NCBI GenBank assembly: GCA_035543875.1
Contig: DATKIY010000126.1
Location: 1 to 18,048 of the forward strand
From: DATKIY01 sp035543875
Lineage (GTDB): Bacteria > Actinomycetota > Actinomycetes > JAHEKZ01
DNA: 18,048 nt
Direction: 5' to 3'
Shown here: positions 1-8,313 of the stretch, piece after piece
Position numbering within the stretch: position 1 is the first letter of the stretch
Layout: each line of letters starts with the position of its first letter
Notes under the pieces: generated by a model
Seen by the model: only the letters and a program-made list of their open reading frames with translations
The model's database searches: none
What the model was told of the DNA's origin: nothing
Program-made: the position numbers and the translations under genes

Positions 1-655
1 GTCCTGGGAAGTTCCCAGCGAAGGTGATGGTCGCTCCAAACTCACCGATCGCGCGCGCCCAGGCAAGGACCGCGCCGGCAGCGATCGCCGGGGCAATGAG
101 GGGCAGGGTTACCTGCCTGGCCACACGCCAGCGTGATGCGCCGAGTGATCCAGCAATGTCCTCGTAGCGGCGTTCCCGAGAGCGCAGTGCCCCTTCAACG
201 GTAAGCACCAGGAAAGGCAGTGCCACAAAGGTTTCCGCCATCACGACCGCGGTCGGCGTAAACGGAATGCTGACGCCGAGCCAGTCGTAGAGCGGCCCAC
301 CGACTAGCCCGCGTCGACCAAATGCCAGTAGTAGCGCCACACCGCCGACCACTGGTGGGAGCACCAGCGGAAGCACGACCAGGGCTCTTAGTAGTCGGTG
401 CCCACGCCAGTTTCCATGGGCTAGCACCCAAGCAAGCGGTACCCCGAAAACGACTGAGAGCGCTGTTGCGATGGTGGCTGTGACAAGGGACAGGACTAAC
501 GCCTGACGGACCACTGGGTCATCGAGCTGATCGATGACCTCGCCCCAAGGTGCGTCAACGAAGAGTGCAACAAGTGGCGTGAGGAGGAACGCAACGGCGC
601 ACAGGGCAAGCAGCCACAACGGCCAAGGTGTTCGGTGTAGCGATCTGCGGGTCAC
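1..655 (-). CDS. modB: Molybdate ABC transporter permease ModB (3' end outside window)
   Basis: Inner-membrane channel subunit of the molybdate importer, which passes substrate from ModA inward using ATP hydrolysed by ModC. The reverse strand reads 218 codons without a stop and runs off the left edge. The start is GTG at 655, overlapping the modA stop by four bases (GTGA), which implies translational coupling. Hydrophobic segments lie near residues 12-32, 52-75, 86-110 and 130-150. The permease EAA loop is clear near residues 165-185 (EDIAGSLGASRWRVARQVTLP), followed by the GEFGAT segment typical of ModB. Members are usually about 220-270 residues, so roughly 40 or fewer residues should be missing. 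modC is expected just beyond the edge but is not visible. Family assignment is firm; substrate specificity rests on modA and the Mop-domain regulator next door. Confidence 0.93.
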   Translation of the reverse strand, partial: MTRRSLHRTPWPLWLLALCAVAFLLTPLVALFVDAPWGEVIDQLDDPVVRQALVLSLVTATIATALSVVFGVPLAWVLAHGNWRGHRLLRALVVLPLVLPPVVGGVALLLAFGRRGLVGGPLYDWLGVSIPFTPTAVVMAETFVALPFLVLTVEGALRSRERRYEDIAGSLGASRWRVARQVTLPLIAPAIAAGAVLAWARAIGEFGATITFAGNFPG

Positions 656-1443
656 GACACCGTGAAGCCCGCATCAGCGAGAACTTGCTGTCCCTGCGGT
701 GAAAGCACGAAGTCGGTGAACTCGCTGGCCAGGTCAGGTTCAGCGGCATCCTTTAGCGAGGCCACGAGGTAGTCGGTCGTGACGGTGTACTGCTTGGGCA
801 CCGGGAGCTCCGCGACTTGGTCCCCCGCGGCTTGAACGTCGGTGACGTAGACAACACCCGCGTCGACCTCGCCAGTCGTGACCTTTGCCAGGACGGACTT
901 GACGTCCACTTCTTGGGTTACTGGCGTGACGTCAATTTTGGCTAAGTCGAATAGGTCGTTCGCAACGGAACCGCAAGGTGCGGTCTCTACGCAGACTGCA
1001 ACCTTCACGTCGGCGTTCGCGAGGTCGTCGAGTTGTTTGAGGCCAGCCGGATTGTCTGGCGGCATCGCTATGGCCACCGAGTTCTCGGCCAGCAACTGTG
1101 GTCTTCCTTCGGTAAGACCCTCATCAACAACCGGTTGCATGGACCCAGGGCTGGCAGTTGCAAGGACGTCTGCCGGAGCACCGTCAATAACCTGTGTGGC
1201 GAGCGTCGACGACGAACCAAAAGACAGTGCAACAGAAGACCCAGGGTGTGCGTCCTCGAACTGCGATGCCAAATCGGTAAACGATCCGGTCAGTGAACTT
1301 GCTGCGAGCACAGTCAGAGTTTGATCTGCAGTGGTGGCGCTGTCGGGGCTCGACGAGTCGTCTGACGATTGACACGCCGAGGCCAAGGTCACGACGGCCA
1401 GGACGGGGACGATGTATTTCAGCGACCGACGAGCTCGGGTCAT
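652..1443 (-). CDS. modA: Molybdate-binding lipoprotein ModA
   Basis: Extracytoplasmic solute-binding protein that captures molybdate (and probably tungstate) and delivers it to ModB. The 263-residue product begins with a basic n-region and a hydrophobic stretch ending in LASAC, so Cys24 is the likely lipidated residue anchoring it to the membrane. The mature part opens with TVLAASSL near residue 46, the strand and serine that line the oxyanion site in ModA proteins, followed by FGSSS and the PADVLATAS segment conserved in the family. I chose ATG at 1443 because AGGAG lies eight bases upstream. A GTG at 1449 overlapping the previous stop is possible but leaves only two bases to that same AGGAG. 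It sits between the regulator and modB with overlapping or near-overlapping ends, so the three genes form one operon. Confidence 0.93.
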   Translation of the reverse strand: MTRARRSLKYIVPVLAVVTLASACQSSDDSSSPDSATTADQTLTVLAASSLTGSFTDLASQFEDAHPGSSVALSFGSSSTLATQVIDGAPADVLATASPGSMQPVVDEGLTEGRPQLLAENSVAIAMPPDNPAGLKQLDDLANADVKVAVCVETAPCGSVANDLFDLAKIDVTPVTQEVDVKSVLAKVTTGEVDAGVVYVTDVQAAGDQVAELPVPKQYTVTTDYLVASLKDAAEPDLASEFTDFVLSPQGQQVLADAGFTVS

Positions 1444-1445
1444 CT

Positions 1446-1853
1446 TCACTTCTCCTCAGGTCGCGCGACGACGACAGTTGTTGCTTTGACGGAAGCCACT
1501 GCTGTAACTCCGGGTTCCAACTCCAATTCATCAGCGGCTTCGCGACTCATAAGAGATACGACCCGAAACGGGCCGCACTGCATGTCGACCTGTGCCATGA
1601 CGTCGTCGCGCTTGACCGCCGTGACGATTCCGGCCAAATGATTTCTCGCGCTGGCGGGTGTCAGTGATGCAGCTGATCGGTCCTTGTCTGCTGCGGACGA
1701 GCGGGCAAACTCCGCAAGCTCGGCTCCGGCGACAACTCGGTGACCTGATGAGTCCTCATGCGACTGCAGCCGCCCAGCGTCGACCCAGCGGCGAACGGTG
1801 TCGTCGCTGACGCCAAGCAGCTCAGCGGCGCGCGCCAATCGATATTCCGGCAT
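1446..1853 (-). CDS. HTH plus Mop/TOBE-domain molybdate-responsive regulator
   Basis: A 135-residue two-domain protein. Residues 1-50 form an excisionase/MerR-type helix-turn-helix (RLARAAELLGVSDDTVRRWV, then GRL and a GHR-containing wing). Residues about 68-133 form a single Mop/TOBE domain (NHLAGIVTAVKRDDVMAQV, then GPFRVVSLMS and the VKATTVVVA end), the fold that binds molybdate in ModE and ModC. This combination is typical of actinobacterial modABC operons, where the protein presumably senses cytoplasmic molybdate and controls the operon; that role is inferred. The start is ATG at 1853, seven bases after a TATTGT hexamer, so the operon mRNA may be leaderless. A perfect inverted repeat lies just upstream at 1880-1922. 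It is unlike E. coli ModE, which has a different HTH and two Mop repeats. Confidence 0.85.
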   Translation of the reverse strand: MPEYRLARAAELLGVSDDTVRRWVDAGRLQSHEDSSGHRVVAGAELAEFARSSAADKDRSAASLTPASARNHLAGIVTAVKRDDVMAQVDMQCGPFRVVSLMSREAADELELEPGVTAVASVKATTVVVARPEEK

Positions 1854-1860
1854 ATGCGGA

Positions 1861-1866
1861 ACAATA
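1861..1866 (-). promoter_or_regulatory. -10 box TATTGT of the molybdate operon
   Basis: TATTGT on the minus strand is followed by seven bases and then the ATG at 1853, the spacing of a leaderless start. No Shine-Dalgarno is present. A competing choice is TTGACC (1906-1911) with a 17-base spacer to TATTTG (1883-1888), which has the better -35 but the poorer -10 and would give a 5' leader of about two dozen bases. Confidence 0.5.
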
Positions 1867-1879
1867 GTGGATATTTCTT

Positions 1880-1922
1880 CCGCAAATACGGCCGGTCTGT
1901 AAGAAGGTCAACGTATTTGCGG
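1880..1922. promoter_or_regulatory. Inverted repeat, candidate operator of the molybdate operon
   Basis: CCGCAAATACG (1880-1890) and CGTATTTGCGG (1912-1922) are perfect 11-bp inverted copies with centres 32 bp apart, about three helical turns. Read on the operon strand, one arm abuts the TTGACC -35 candidate and the other covers the TATTTG candidate and the -35 zone of the leaderless promoter. Position and symmetry suggest an operator, most simply for the HTH-Mop protein encoded immediately downstream. The binding partner is inferred. Confidence 0.6.
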
Positions 1923-2017
1923 ATTTCCTCCGTGATTGGGGCTGAGTGGGATCAAGGACGGATGCGTGCTGGCCCCCTGGCATCGCGAGGCGCGCACCCA
2001 TCAACGACGATTGAGGC

Positions 2018-2569
2018 ATGGCCAAACCACGCGGGTTCGAGACCGTCCGCGACATGGTCATGTCTATGGCTGTGGTTGGTGCAGTGGTTGCTGGCCTATT
2101 TCTGGTGGTCGTGTGGCAGCGACCAGAGGTTCAAGGCTCGATCCGGCCGGTGGTCGATGTCTCGGGACTGGTTGACCAGGTCGATGTAAATGGCCCATTT
2201 CACGTTCAGGAACCCACCAACCTGCCTGCCGGGTGGACCCCTAACAGCGCCTGGTTCGACACCGCGGCCGAGTCAGGTGCGCTGAATGGCAGCGTCCTTC
2301 ACCTGGGGTACGTCACCCCAAGCGACTCGTACGCAGAGGTCAAACAAACCGATGGTGACGCGGCGTACGCGATCGACCAGTGGGCCGATGCTGGCATCAA
2401 GACAGGAACCGTGGAGCTAGAAGGCAACGAGTGGACGCAGCTTGAGTCGCAAGAGACTGGAACCAAAGCGCTAGTCATCAAACGCGGCCCGTCCGGGTCT
2501 GTTTTGACGCTCGTGACCGGGAAGGCAGACTGGCCAGAGTTGGAACAACTTGCGAAGTCGCTGCAGTAG
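2018..2569 (+). CDS. DUF4245 domain-containing membrane-anchored protein
   Basis: A 183-residue protein with one N-terminal transmembrane segment (about residues 14-33) and a mostly extracytoplasmic DUF4245 domain. Recognisable family features are the FETVRDMVMSM start, the NLPAGWTPNSA segment near residue 69 and the final WPELEQLAKSL helix. Its place beside xseB-xseA and ispH matches Rv1100 of M. tuberculosis, where the gene lies between glpX and the xse genes; here glpX/fum are replaced by the molybdate operon. Its function is unknown; cell-envelope location is predicted from the sequence. The start ATG at 2018 is preceded by GACGAT with a six-base gap, a degenerate version of the leaderless -10 seen elsewhere in the window, and by a weak GAGG very close to the start. 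Confidence 0.85.
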   Translation: MAKPRGFETVRDMVMSMAVVGAVVAGLFLVVVWQRPEVQGSIRPVVDVSGLVDQVDVNGPFHVQEPTNLPAGWTPNSAWFDTAAESGALNGSVLHLGYVTPSDSYAEVKQTDGDAAYAIDQWADAGIKTGTVELEGNEWTQLESQETGTKALVIKRGPSGSVLTLVTGKADWPELEQLAKSLQ

Positions 2570-2601
2570 AGCCGGGGCACACCGGAGGCTGCCAGGAGTC
2601 G

Positions 2602-2841
2602 CTACTCACTCGACGCCGCGTCTGCCTCGGTGCTTGGCGCAGCTGAGTCAAGCCGTTCTCGCGCCTTGTCGAGCCACGTCTGGCAAATGGTCGCGAGTTG
2701 TTCTCCGCGTTCCCACAACGTGAGTGATTCTTCGAGAGTCAGGCCGCCGTTTTCCAAGCGTTTGACGACATCGACGAGTTCGTCGCGTGCCTGCTCGTAG
2801 TCAATAGCTGGCAGCGCGTCAGAATCTTTGGGAGTGGTCAC
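2602..2841 (-). CDS. xseB: Exodeoxyribonuclease VII small subunit
   Basis: Small subunit of exonuclease VII, which binds the long helical part of XseA; several copies join one large subunit to make the enzyme that degrades single-stranded DNA from either end. The 79-residue product contains the family core YEQARDELVDVVKRLENGGLTLEESLTLWERGEQLATICQTWL (given here as residues about 15-57, a two-helix coiled hairpin) and an acidic, low-complexity tail. It starts with GTG at 2841, ten bases after the xseA stop, so both subunits come from one transcript. Its length is normal for the family. It converges on the DUF4245 gene with a 32-base gap in which I see no convincing terminator. Confidence 0.93.
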   Translation of the reverse strand: MTTPKDSDALPAIDYEQARDELVDVVKRLENGGLTLEESLTLWERGEQLATICQTWLDKARERLDSAAPSTEADAASSE

Positions 2842-2850
2842 AGTGTCAGC

Positions 2851-4059
2851 CTACGAGTCTGCCGATGCGATGGCTTCGAAGCGTCCTTGTGCTACTCGAA
2901 CCTGGAGTCGCGTACCAGTCGGGACCGGTTCCCGAACCACGACCCCGGCCTCGGTTTGGACGACGGCATAGCCCCGGTTCAAAGTGGCCTGCGGTGACAG
3001 AGCCGTAACCCGAGCGAGCGTGTGGACGAGTCCTTCCTGAGCGCGGTCCACCTGATTGCGGGTAGTGCGTCGAGCGCGCAGCAGCAGGTCGCGTGTTTGG
3101 TCTACATGCGCATCCACGAGCACATGGGGAGCTGCCAGGACCGGACGCTCACGCAGCTGGTTCAACGCGTGCTGCTCTCGCTCGACCCGCTGAGCTATGG
3201 AGCTGGTCAACCGTGAGCGCGTCAAGGCGAGTCCGCGCAGTTGTTCGTCGAGATCGGGGACCACTCGTCGCGCGGCGTCTGTTGGTGTCGAAGCCCGGAC
3301 GTCGGCAACGAGGTCGAGCAGCGGGGCATCCTGCTCATGTCCGATCGCACTGACGATCGGAGTGGCGCAAGCCGCAACGGCTCGAATCAGGGTCTCCTCC
3401 GAAAAGGGCAACAAGTCTTCTGCCGAGCCGCCTCCGCGAGTCACGATGATGACGTCGACGCCCGCATCCGCGTCGAGCGCGCGGATGGCCGCTGTGACTT
3501 GCGCGGCGGCCGTAGCTCCTTGAACGGCAACCTGCTTAATCGAGAACCTGACGCCGGGCCATCGTCGGGTGGCGTTCTCGACGACGTCACGTTCTGCGGC
3601 CGACGCTCTACCGCACACGAGCCCAACCGACCGTGGGATGAACGGCAACGTTTTCTTCCGGTCCGCGGCGAATAGACCCTCCTTGGCGAGGGACTGTTTC
3701 AACCGTTCCAGTCGAGCGAGAAGCTCGCCGAGACCAACGTGTCGAATCTCGCGAGCCGACAACGAGAACGATCCGCGGGCTGCGTAGAACTGGGGCTTAG
3801 CCCAGACCACGATCCGATCGCCTTCACTGATTGGTGGTTCGGCGGCGTCAATGACGCGCCTGGGGCAAGTGACCTGAAGTGAGATGTCAGCGGCTGAGTC
3901 GCGAAGGGTTAAGAAGTCCCGGCCACCCCCCGGTCGTCGGCTGAGCTGTGCGACTTGACCTTCTACCCATACGGATCCGAGCCGGCCGATCCACTCGCCA
4001 ACCAGCTGTGCGACGGTGCGTACCGGAGCAGGTTTTTCGGGGGAGGACTCGAGTGTCAC
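2851..4059 (-). CDS. xseA: Exodeoxyribonuclease VII large subunit
   Basis: Catalytic subunit of exonuclease VII (402 residues, normal length). The N-terminal OB fold spans about residues 12-108 (VWVEGQVAQLSR, then DFLTLRD). The catalytic domain follows, with IGLVCGRASAAERDV-type, TRGGGSAEDLLPF (207-219), SAIGHEQD (237-244) and VRASTPTDAA (254-263) segments carrying the conserved acidic and histidine residues. The reading frame is open much further upstream, across ispH, but the OB fold begins right after GTG at 4059. That GTG also has TACGCT seven bases upstream, matching a leaderless start. It is divergent from ispH with 66 bases between starts. The role in DNA repair and mismatch excision is known from the family. 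Confidence 0.94.
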   Translation of the reverse strand: MTLESSPEKPAPVRTVAQLVGEWIGRLGSVWVEGQVAQLSRRPGGGRDFLTLRDSAADISLQVTCPRRVIDAAEPPISEGDRIVVWAKPQFYAARGSFSLSAREIRHVGLGELLARLERLKQSLAKEGLFAADRKKTLPFIPRSVGLVCGRASAAERDVVENATRRWPGVRFSIKQVAVQGATAAAQVTAAIRALDADAGVDVIIVTRGGGSAEDLLPFSEETLIRAVAACATPIVSAIGHEQDAPLLDLVADVRASTPTDAARRVVPDLDEQLRGLALTRSRLTSSIAQRVEREQHALNQLRERPVLAAPHVLVDAHVDQTRDLLLRARRTTRNQVDRAQEGLVHTLARVTALSPQATLNRGYAVVQTEAGVVVREPVPTGTRLQVRVAQGRFEAIASADS

Positions 4060-4066
4060 GCTGGGC

Positions 4067-4072
4067 AGCGTA
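4067..4072 (-). promoter_or_regulatory. -10 box TACGCT of xseA-xseB
   Basis: TACGCT, seven bases, then the GTG start on the minus strand. The expected -35 zone (about 4090-4095) coincides with the expected -35 zone of the divergent ispH promoter. No Shine-Dalgarno precedes the GTG. Confidence 0.55.
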
Positions 4073-4113
4073 GAGCGAGGGTCAGTCAAACCAGTGCAGC
4101 GGGCGCAGGCACG

Positions 4114-4119
4114 TACGAT
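4114..4119 (+). promoter_or_regulatory. -10 box TACGAT of ispH
   Basis: TACGAT is followed by exactly six bases and the GTG at 4126, so the predicted first transcribed base is the first base of the start codon. The -35 zone is not recognisable, which is common in actinobacterial promoters. Confidence 0.6.
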
Positions 4120-4125
4120 GAGACG

Positions 4126-5106
4126 GTGACGTCGACGCCGATTAACCCCAGTCGCCGAGTCCTGCTCGCGGCGCCACGAGGCTATTGCGCCGGAGTGGAC
4201 CGAGCCGTGATCACGGTCGAGAAAGCGCTCGAACTGTATGGCGCGCCCGTGTACGTGCGGAAGCAAATCGTGCACAACCGCCACGTGGTTGAGGAGCTGG
4301 AGCGAAAGGGCGCGATCTTCGTTGAGGAAACCGCCGAAGTTCCCGAGGGATCGATCGTGGTCTTTTCTGCGCACGGCGTCTCACCCGTCGTCCATGACGA
4401 GGCAGCTGAGCGTGGTCTCAGAACGATCGACGCGACGTGCCCGTTGGTCACCAAGGTTCACCATGAGGCCCGCCGGTTCGCCGATGACGGCTACCAGATC
4501 CTGTTGATTGGCCATGAAGGTCACGAAGAGGTAGTCGGGACGTCTGGTCAGGCGCCTTCGCACATCACACTCGTCGATGGACCCGCCCACGCGGACGATG
4601 TGGAAATACCCGACCCTGACAAAGTCGCGTGGTTGTCTCAGACGACGTTGTCTGTCGACGAAACCATGGAAACCGTCACGCGGCTACGTACGCGCTTTCC
4701 GCTTCTGATCGACCCACCGAGCGACGACATCTGTTACGCCACGCAAAACCGGCAGGCAGCCGTCAAGTTGATGGCCAAGGAGTCGGACCTCGTGATCGTC
4801 GTTGGTTCCGGTAACTCGTCCAACTCCGTACGGTTGGTCGAGGTCGCGCTGGACGGTGGAGCGCAGGCCGCTCATCGGGTCGACAATGCGTCCGAGATCG
4901 ACCCGGCTTGGCTGACCGGGGTCGTGACGGTTGGCGTCACGAGCGGTGCTTCGGTTCCCGAGTCACTGGTCGACGGCGTCCTTGACTGGCTGGCCGAATC
5001 TGGGTTTGCCACCGTTGAGACGGTCAAGGCGGCGGACGAGAGCTTGATCTTCTCGCTGCCTGCCGAACTGCGTCGCGATATGAAGTCAGCAGCAATCGAT
5101 AGCTAG
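4126..5106 (+). CDS. ispH: 4-hydroxy-3-methylbut-2-enyl diphosphate reductase IspH
   Basis: Last enzyme of the MEP pathway: reduces HMBPP to IPP and DMAPP with a [4Fe-4S] cluster. The 326-residue product has the three cluster cysteines in their normal contexts: Cys21 (PRGYCAGVDRA), Cys105 (DATCPLV) and Cys203 (DDICYATQNRQ). The proton-relay glutamate region GHEGHEEVVGT (129-139) and the diphosphate-binding SGNSSNS (228-234) are also intact. The frame stays open upstream into the xseA region, but the family N-terminus begins at GTG 4126, which also lies six bases after TACGAT. Synteny with xseA on one side and the DUF6542 gene on the other agrees with lytB2 (Rv1110) in mycobacteria. It ends 11 bases from the convergent DUF6542 gene. 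Confidence 0.96.
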   Translation: MTSTPINPSRRVLLAAPRGYCAGVDRAVITVEKALELYGAPVYVRKQIVHNRHVVEELERKGAIFVEETAEVPEGSIVVFSAHGVSPVVHDEAAERGLRTIDATCPLVTKVHHEARRFADDGYQILLIGHEGHEEVVGTSGQAPSHITLVDGPAHADDVEIPDPDKVAWLSQTTLSVDETMETVTRLRTRFPLLIDPPSDDICYATQNRQAAVKLMAKESDLVIVVGSGNSSNSVRLVEVALDGGAQAAHRVDNASEIDPAWLTGVVTVGVTSGASVPESLVDGVLDWLAESGFATVETVKAADESLIFSLPAELRRDMKSAAIDS

Positions 5107-5117
5107 ACGTGCGCTGT

Positions 5118-5630
5118 TTACCTGCTGCGCCAGCGGCGCCAGGCGAGGATGCCGGCCGCTAGAGCCACGGCAGCCACGAGCTCCGGCGCGGTGCGCGTCA
5201 AGAGCGTTGCAGTATGAACGACCCAGCCACGGGCGCTCGACACGTCGCCAGTGACCAGCGGCACGACGATCGTCACCAGAAGCAAAACAAGTGGCGGCAT
5301 GATCAAGGCCGAGCGCAGCCGGTCTTGGCGAACCTCCGCCGCGCAGTACCCGCTGATCAATACAAAGGGCACCGCGAACAGCCAACCAAGCGAGTCGGTG
5401 ATCAACACGTTCAACAGTGCGCTGACGAGCGAAACAGCTCCGCCGATGATCGCAACCCCGAGTGCGGTAAGGCCGGGGCGTCGCTGGCTTCGGTAGACCC
5501 GGCCAGCCTCAGGCTTGGGCGCACTCACTTCGCCTTGGTCGCCCGCGGTCATGCCCTCGCCGGTTTGCTTGCTGAATGGATGGACCTCGACGGCAGGAGA
5601 GTCCGACTTGGTGACAGGCGAAAAGGACAC
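5118..5630 (-). CDS. DUF6542 integral membrane protein
   Basis: A 170-residue protein with a polar N-terminus of about 50 residues, the basic junction RSQRRPG, then four hydrophobic segments at about 54-76, 82-98, 107-127 and 150-164 and a basic C-terminus (WRRWRSR). The position next to ispH and ychF corresponds to Rv1111c; function is unknown. I favour GTG at 5630 because TACGGT sits exactly six bases upstream, the leaderless arrangement. ATG at 5552 with a GAGG a few bases before it is the alternative and would remove the first 26 residues without touching the membrane part. It lies 36 bases downstream of the rmuC stop on the same strand, so it may be both co-transcribed and separately expressed. 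Confidence 0.82.
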   Translation of the reverse strand: MSFSPVTKSDSPAVEVHPFSKQTGEGMTAGDQGEVSAPKPEAGRVYRSQRRPGLTALGVAIIGGAVSLVSALLNVLITDSLGWLFAVPFVLISGYCAAEVRQDRLRSALIMPPLVLLLVTIVVPLVTGDVSSARGWVVHTATLLTRTAPELVAAVALAAGILAWRRWRSR

Positions 5631-5636
5631 CGCACC

Positions 5637-5642
5637 ACCGTA
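5637..5642 (-). promoter_or_regulatory. -10 box TACGGT of the DUF6542 gene
   Basis: TACGGT, six bases, then GTG on the minus strand, located in the short gap after rmuC. It supports the longer of two possible starts for the DUF6542 protein. Confidence 0.5.
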
Positions 5643-5666
5643 CGGCGTCTGCGACGGTGCCTGGTG

Positions 5667-6797
5667 CTATCCGGCGGCTCGCTGGGGTGTGTCGTTGGTC
5701 TCGTTTCGGGAGATCTCGGCCACGTCGATCAATTCCGCCGCTTGGGGGAGTCGCGGAGCCAGATCAATTTGGGCGGGGGTCGCCAGTTCGCCGTCGCTCA
5801 CCTTCAGCTCAGTGAAGCGCCGCGCGGTAACCAAGACCCGACTCTCGAGCGACCCCACGGTCTGGTTGAACGACTTCACGGTGCTGTCGAGTGCGTTGCC
5901 CAACTTGGTCATGTGGGTTCCCATAACCCCGAGTCGGCTGTGCAGCTCCTTGCCGAGGGTGAGCACCTGTTGAGCGTTCGCCGTGAGTGCTTCCTGACGC
6001 CATGCGTATCCGACCGTGCGAAGCAAGGCGACCAAGGTGTTGGGCGTAGCCAGAACTACGTTGCGCTCGAAGGCGTACTCCAGCAACGCGGGGTCTTGAT
6101 CGAGAGCGGCCGATAGGAACGGTTCGGCAGGGACGAACAGGACGACAAATTCTGGTGCTGGTGAAAGGTGCTGCCAGTAGGCCTTGCCGGAGAGTTCGTC
6201 GATGTGAGCGCGTAGATGCCTGGCATGCGCAACGAGTCGCGCTTGGATCACCGTTTCGTCTTCGCTGTTCATGGCCTCGACGTAGCCGGCGAAAGGAACC
6301 TTGGAGTCGACGACGACGTTCTTACCGCCAGCCAGGTGAACCACGAGATCGGGGCGTAGCCGACCGTCGTCGCCCATCACGGTTACTTGCTCGGAGAAGT
6401 CACAGTGCTCGACCAGACCAGCGAGTTCGACGACGCGTCGAAGCTGCAGCTCGCCCCATCGTCCGCGCACCTGGGGCGCCCGAAGTGCGGTGACCAGAGC
6501 TTGAGTTTCAGTACGCAGCAGGTCGGAGGTGCGGCCCATGGACTTCACCTGCTCGCGCAGCTCTCCGTGAGCCAGGTTTCGCTGCTGCTCGGCCGTCGCG
6601 AGGTGCTGCTCCACTCGGGCCAGGGTTTCGCTGACCGGGCGGACCATGCGATCAACTTCGAAGGGGTCGCTGACGGGGAGCGGCGGAGCCTGGGGGGGCT
6701 GGGTGCGGTTGGCCCACCAGGTGGCGAGCACGATCCCCCCGAGTGCACCGATCGCGATTCCGAGCACGAGGCCAACTGTCAGCGAAGAAAGGTCCAT
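5667..6797 (-). CDS. rmuC: DNA recombination protein RmuC
   Basis: A 376-residue RmuC-family protein. It has an N-terminal membrane segment (about residues 5-27), a coiled-coil stretch (about 50-105) and the RmuC domain (about 107-330). Conserved blocks visible are GRWGELQLRRVVELAGL near 112, RPDLVVHLAGGKNVVVDSKVPF near 148-169, and FVVLFVPAEPFLSAAL followed by NVVLATPNTLVALLRTV. The domain resembles PD-(D/E)XK nucleases, and the family limits inversions between short repeats in E. coli; the molecular activity is otherwise poorly defined. It starts at ATG 6797 with no clear Shine-Dalgarno; CACTCT lies seven bases before the ATG as a degenerate -10. It is divergent from ychF with 80 bases between starts. 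Confidence 0.92.
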   Translation of the reverse strand: MDLSSLTVGLVLGIAIGALGGIVLATWWANRTQPPQAPPLPVSDPFEVDRMVRPVSETLARVEQHLATAEQQRNLAHGELREQVKSMGRTSDLLRTETQALVTALRAPQVRGRWGELQLRRVVELAGLVEHCDFSEQVTVMGDDGRLRPDLVVHLAGGKNVVVDSKVPFAGYVEAMNSEDETVIQARLVAHARHLRAHIDELSGKAYWQHLSPAPEFVVLFVPAEPFLSAALDQDPALLEYAFERNVVLATPNTLVALLRTVGYAWRQEALTANAQQVLTLGKELHSRLGVMGTHMTKLGNALDSTVKSFNQTVGSLESRVLVTARRFTELKVSDGELATPAQIDLAPRLPQAAELIDVAEISRNETNDTPQRAAG

Positions 6798-6863
6798 GGC
6801 GCACAGAGTGCCGGAAGGGTCCGACAGAACTGATCCGATGCGGTGCGTGTCGCGGGAACGACC

Positions 6864-6869
6864 TACGAT
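6864..6869 (+). promoter_or_regulatory. -10 box TACGAT of ychF
   Basis: TACGAT is followed by eight bases and GTG 6878. Transcription would start at or within two bases of the start codon, so the mRNA should be leaderless or nearly so. Confidence 0.5.
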
Positions 6870-6877
6870 TGCGCCCC

Positions 6878-7951
<1,074 letters not shown>

Positions 7952-8043
7952 TGGTGAACCGCTCATCCATTTGACCTGCGAATACGCCGGATCCCAGATC
8001 GCTAAGTCCGCAGCAAGTCCGCAAGAGACTGTGCAATCGACCG

Positions 8044-8240
8044 ATGGACATCGACAAAGCCCCAAAGCTGCTCGAATTGGCATGGCACGACTGCTATGGC
8101 GTGGTCACCCCACCAGACGACGTCATCGCCGACGTCCTCGTTCGCTCAGGGCGGCGTGGCTTCCATCGCCCGGGCCGCGCGGCTCGCTGTCGAGGACTCG
8201 CCGGCCCGCCGCTGACGAGGTTCGCCGAAGGCCGCCTTGA
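8044..8240 (+). pseudogene. Frameshifted remnant of a small conserved actinobacterial protein
   Basis: The first 35 codons from ATG 8044 read like the start of a small acidic protein (LLELAWHDCYG, then TPPDDVIADVLVRS). After about 8146-8150, at a GGG run, this frame turns into Arg/Pro/Gly-rich nonsense. The sensible continuation, GGVASIARAARLAVED, is in the +1-shifted frame and stops at 8213-8215, and a plausible tail (ADEVRRRPP) lies in the third frame, ending at 8240. I recall similar proteins with an HDCYGE-like start and an ARLAVEDWRDL-like end, but cannot name a family. At least one frameshift, probably two, is needed to join the pieces. No Shine-Dalgarno or leaderless -10 precedes the ATG. 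With its flanks this is the only content I see in 7952-8313. Confidence 0.5.
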
Positions 8241-8313
8241 CAGCCCTGCATCGGCACTTCGCGTGCGTTATCCGAAAGACCCAGGTTGCCAACGGACGAC
8301 GCAGTAGCTTGGC

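Noticed and set aside
1444..1449. GTG at 1449 as the modA start
   Set aside because: Only two bases separate it from AGGAG, whereas ATG 1443 is eight bases away; kept as an alternative in the annotation.
3955..4125. Upstream extension of the ispH frame into xseA
   Set aside because: It encodes sequence antisense to xseA with no IspH similarity; the family N-terminus starts at GTG 4126.
4060..4374. Upstream extension of the xseA reading frame by 105 codons
   Set aside because: It runs antisense through the start of ispH, shows no family similarity and lies before the OB fold; GTG 4059 with TACGCT seven bases upstream is a better start.
5214..6116. 300-codon plus-strand frame opposite the DUF6542 and rmuC genes
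   Set aside because: Both minus-strand genes there are well supported, and the plus-strand translation is His/Arg/Gly-rich shadow with no recognisable motif.
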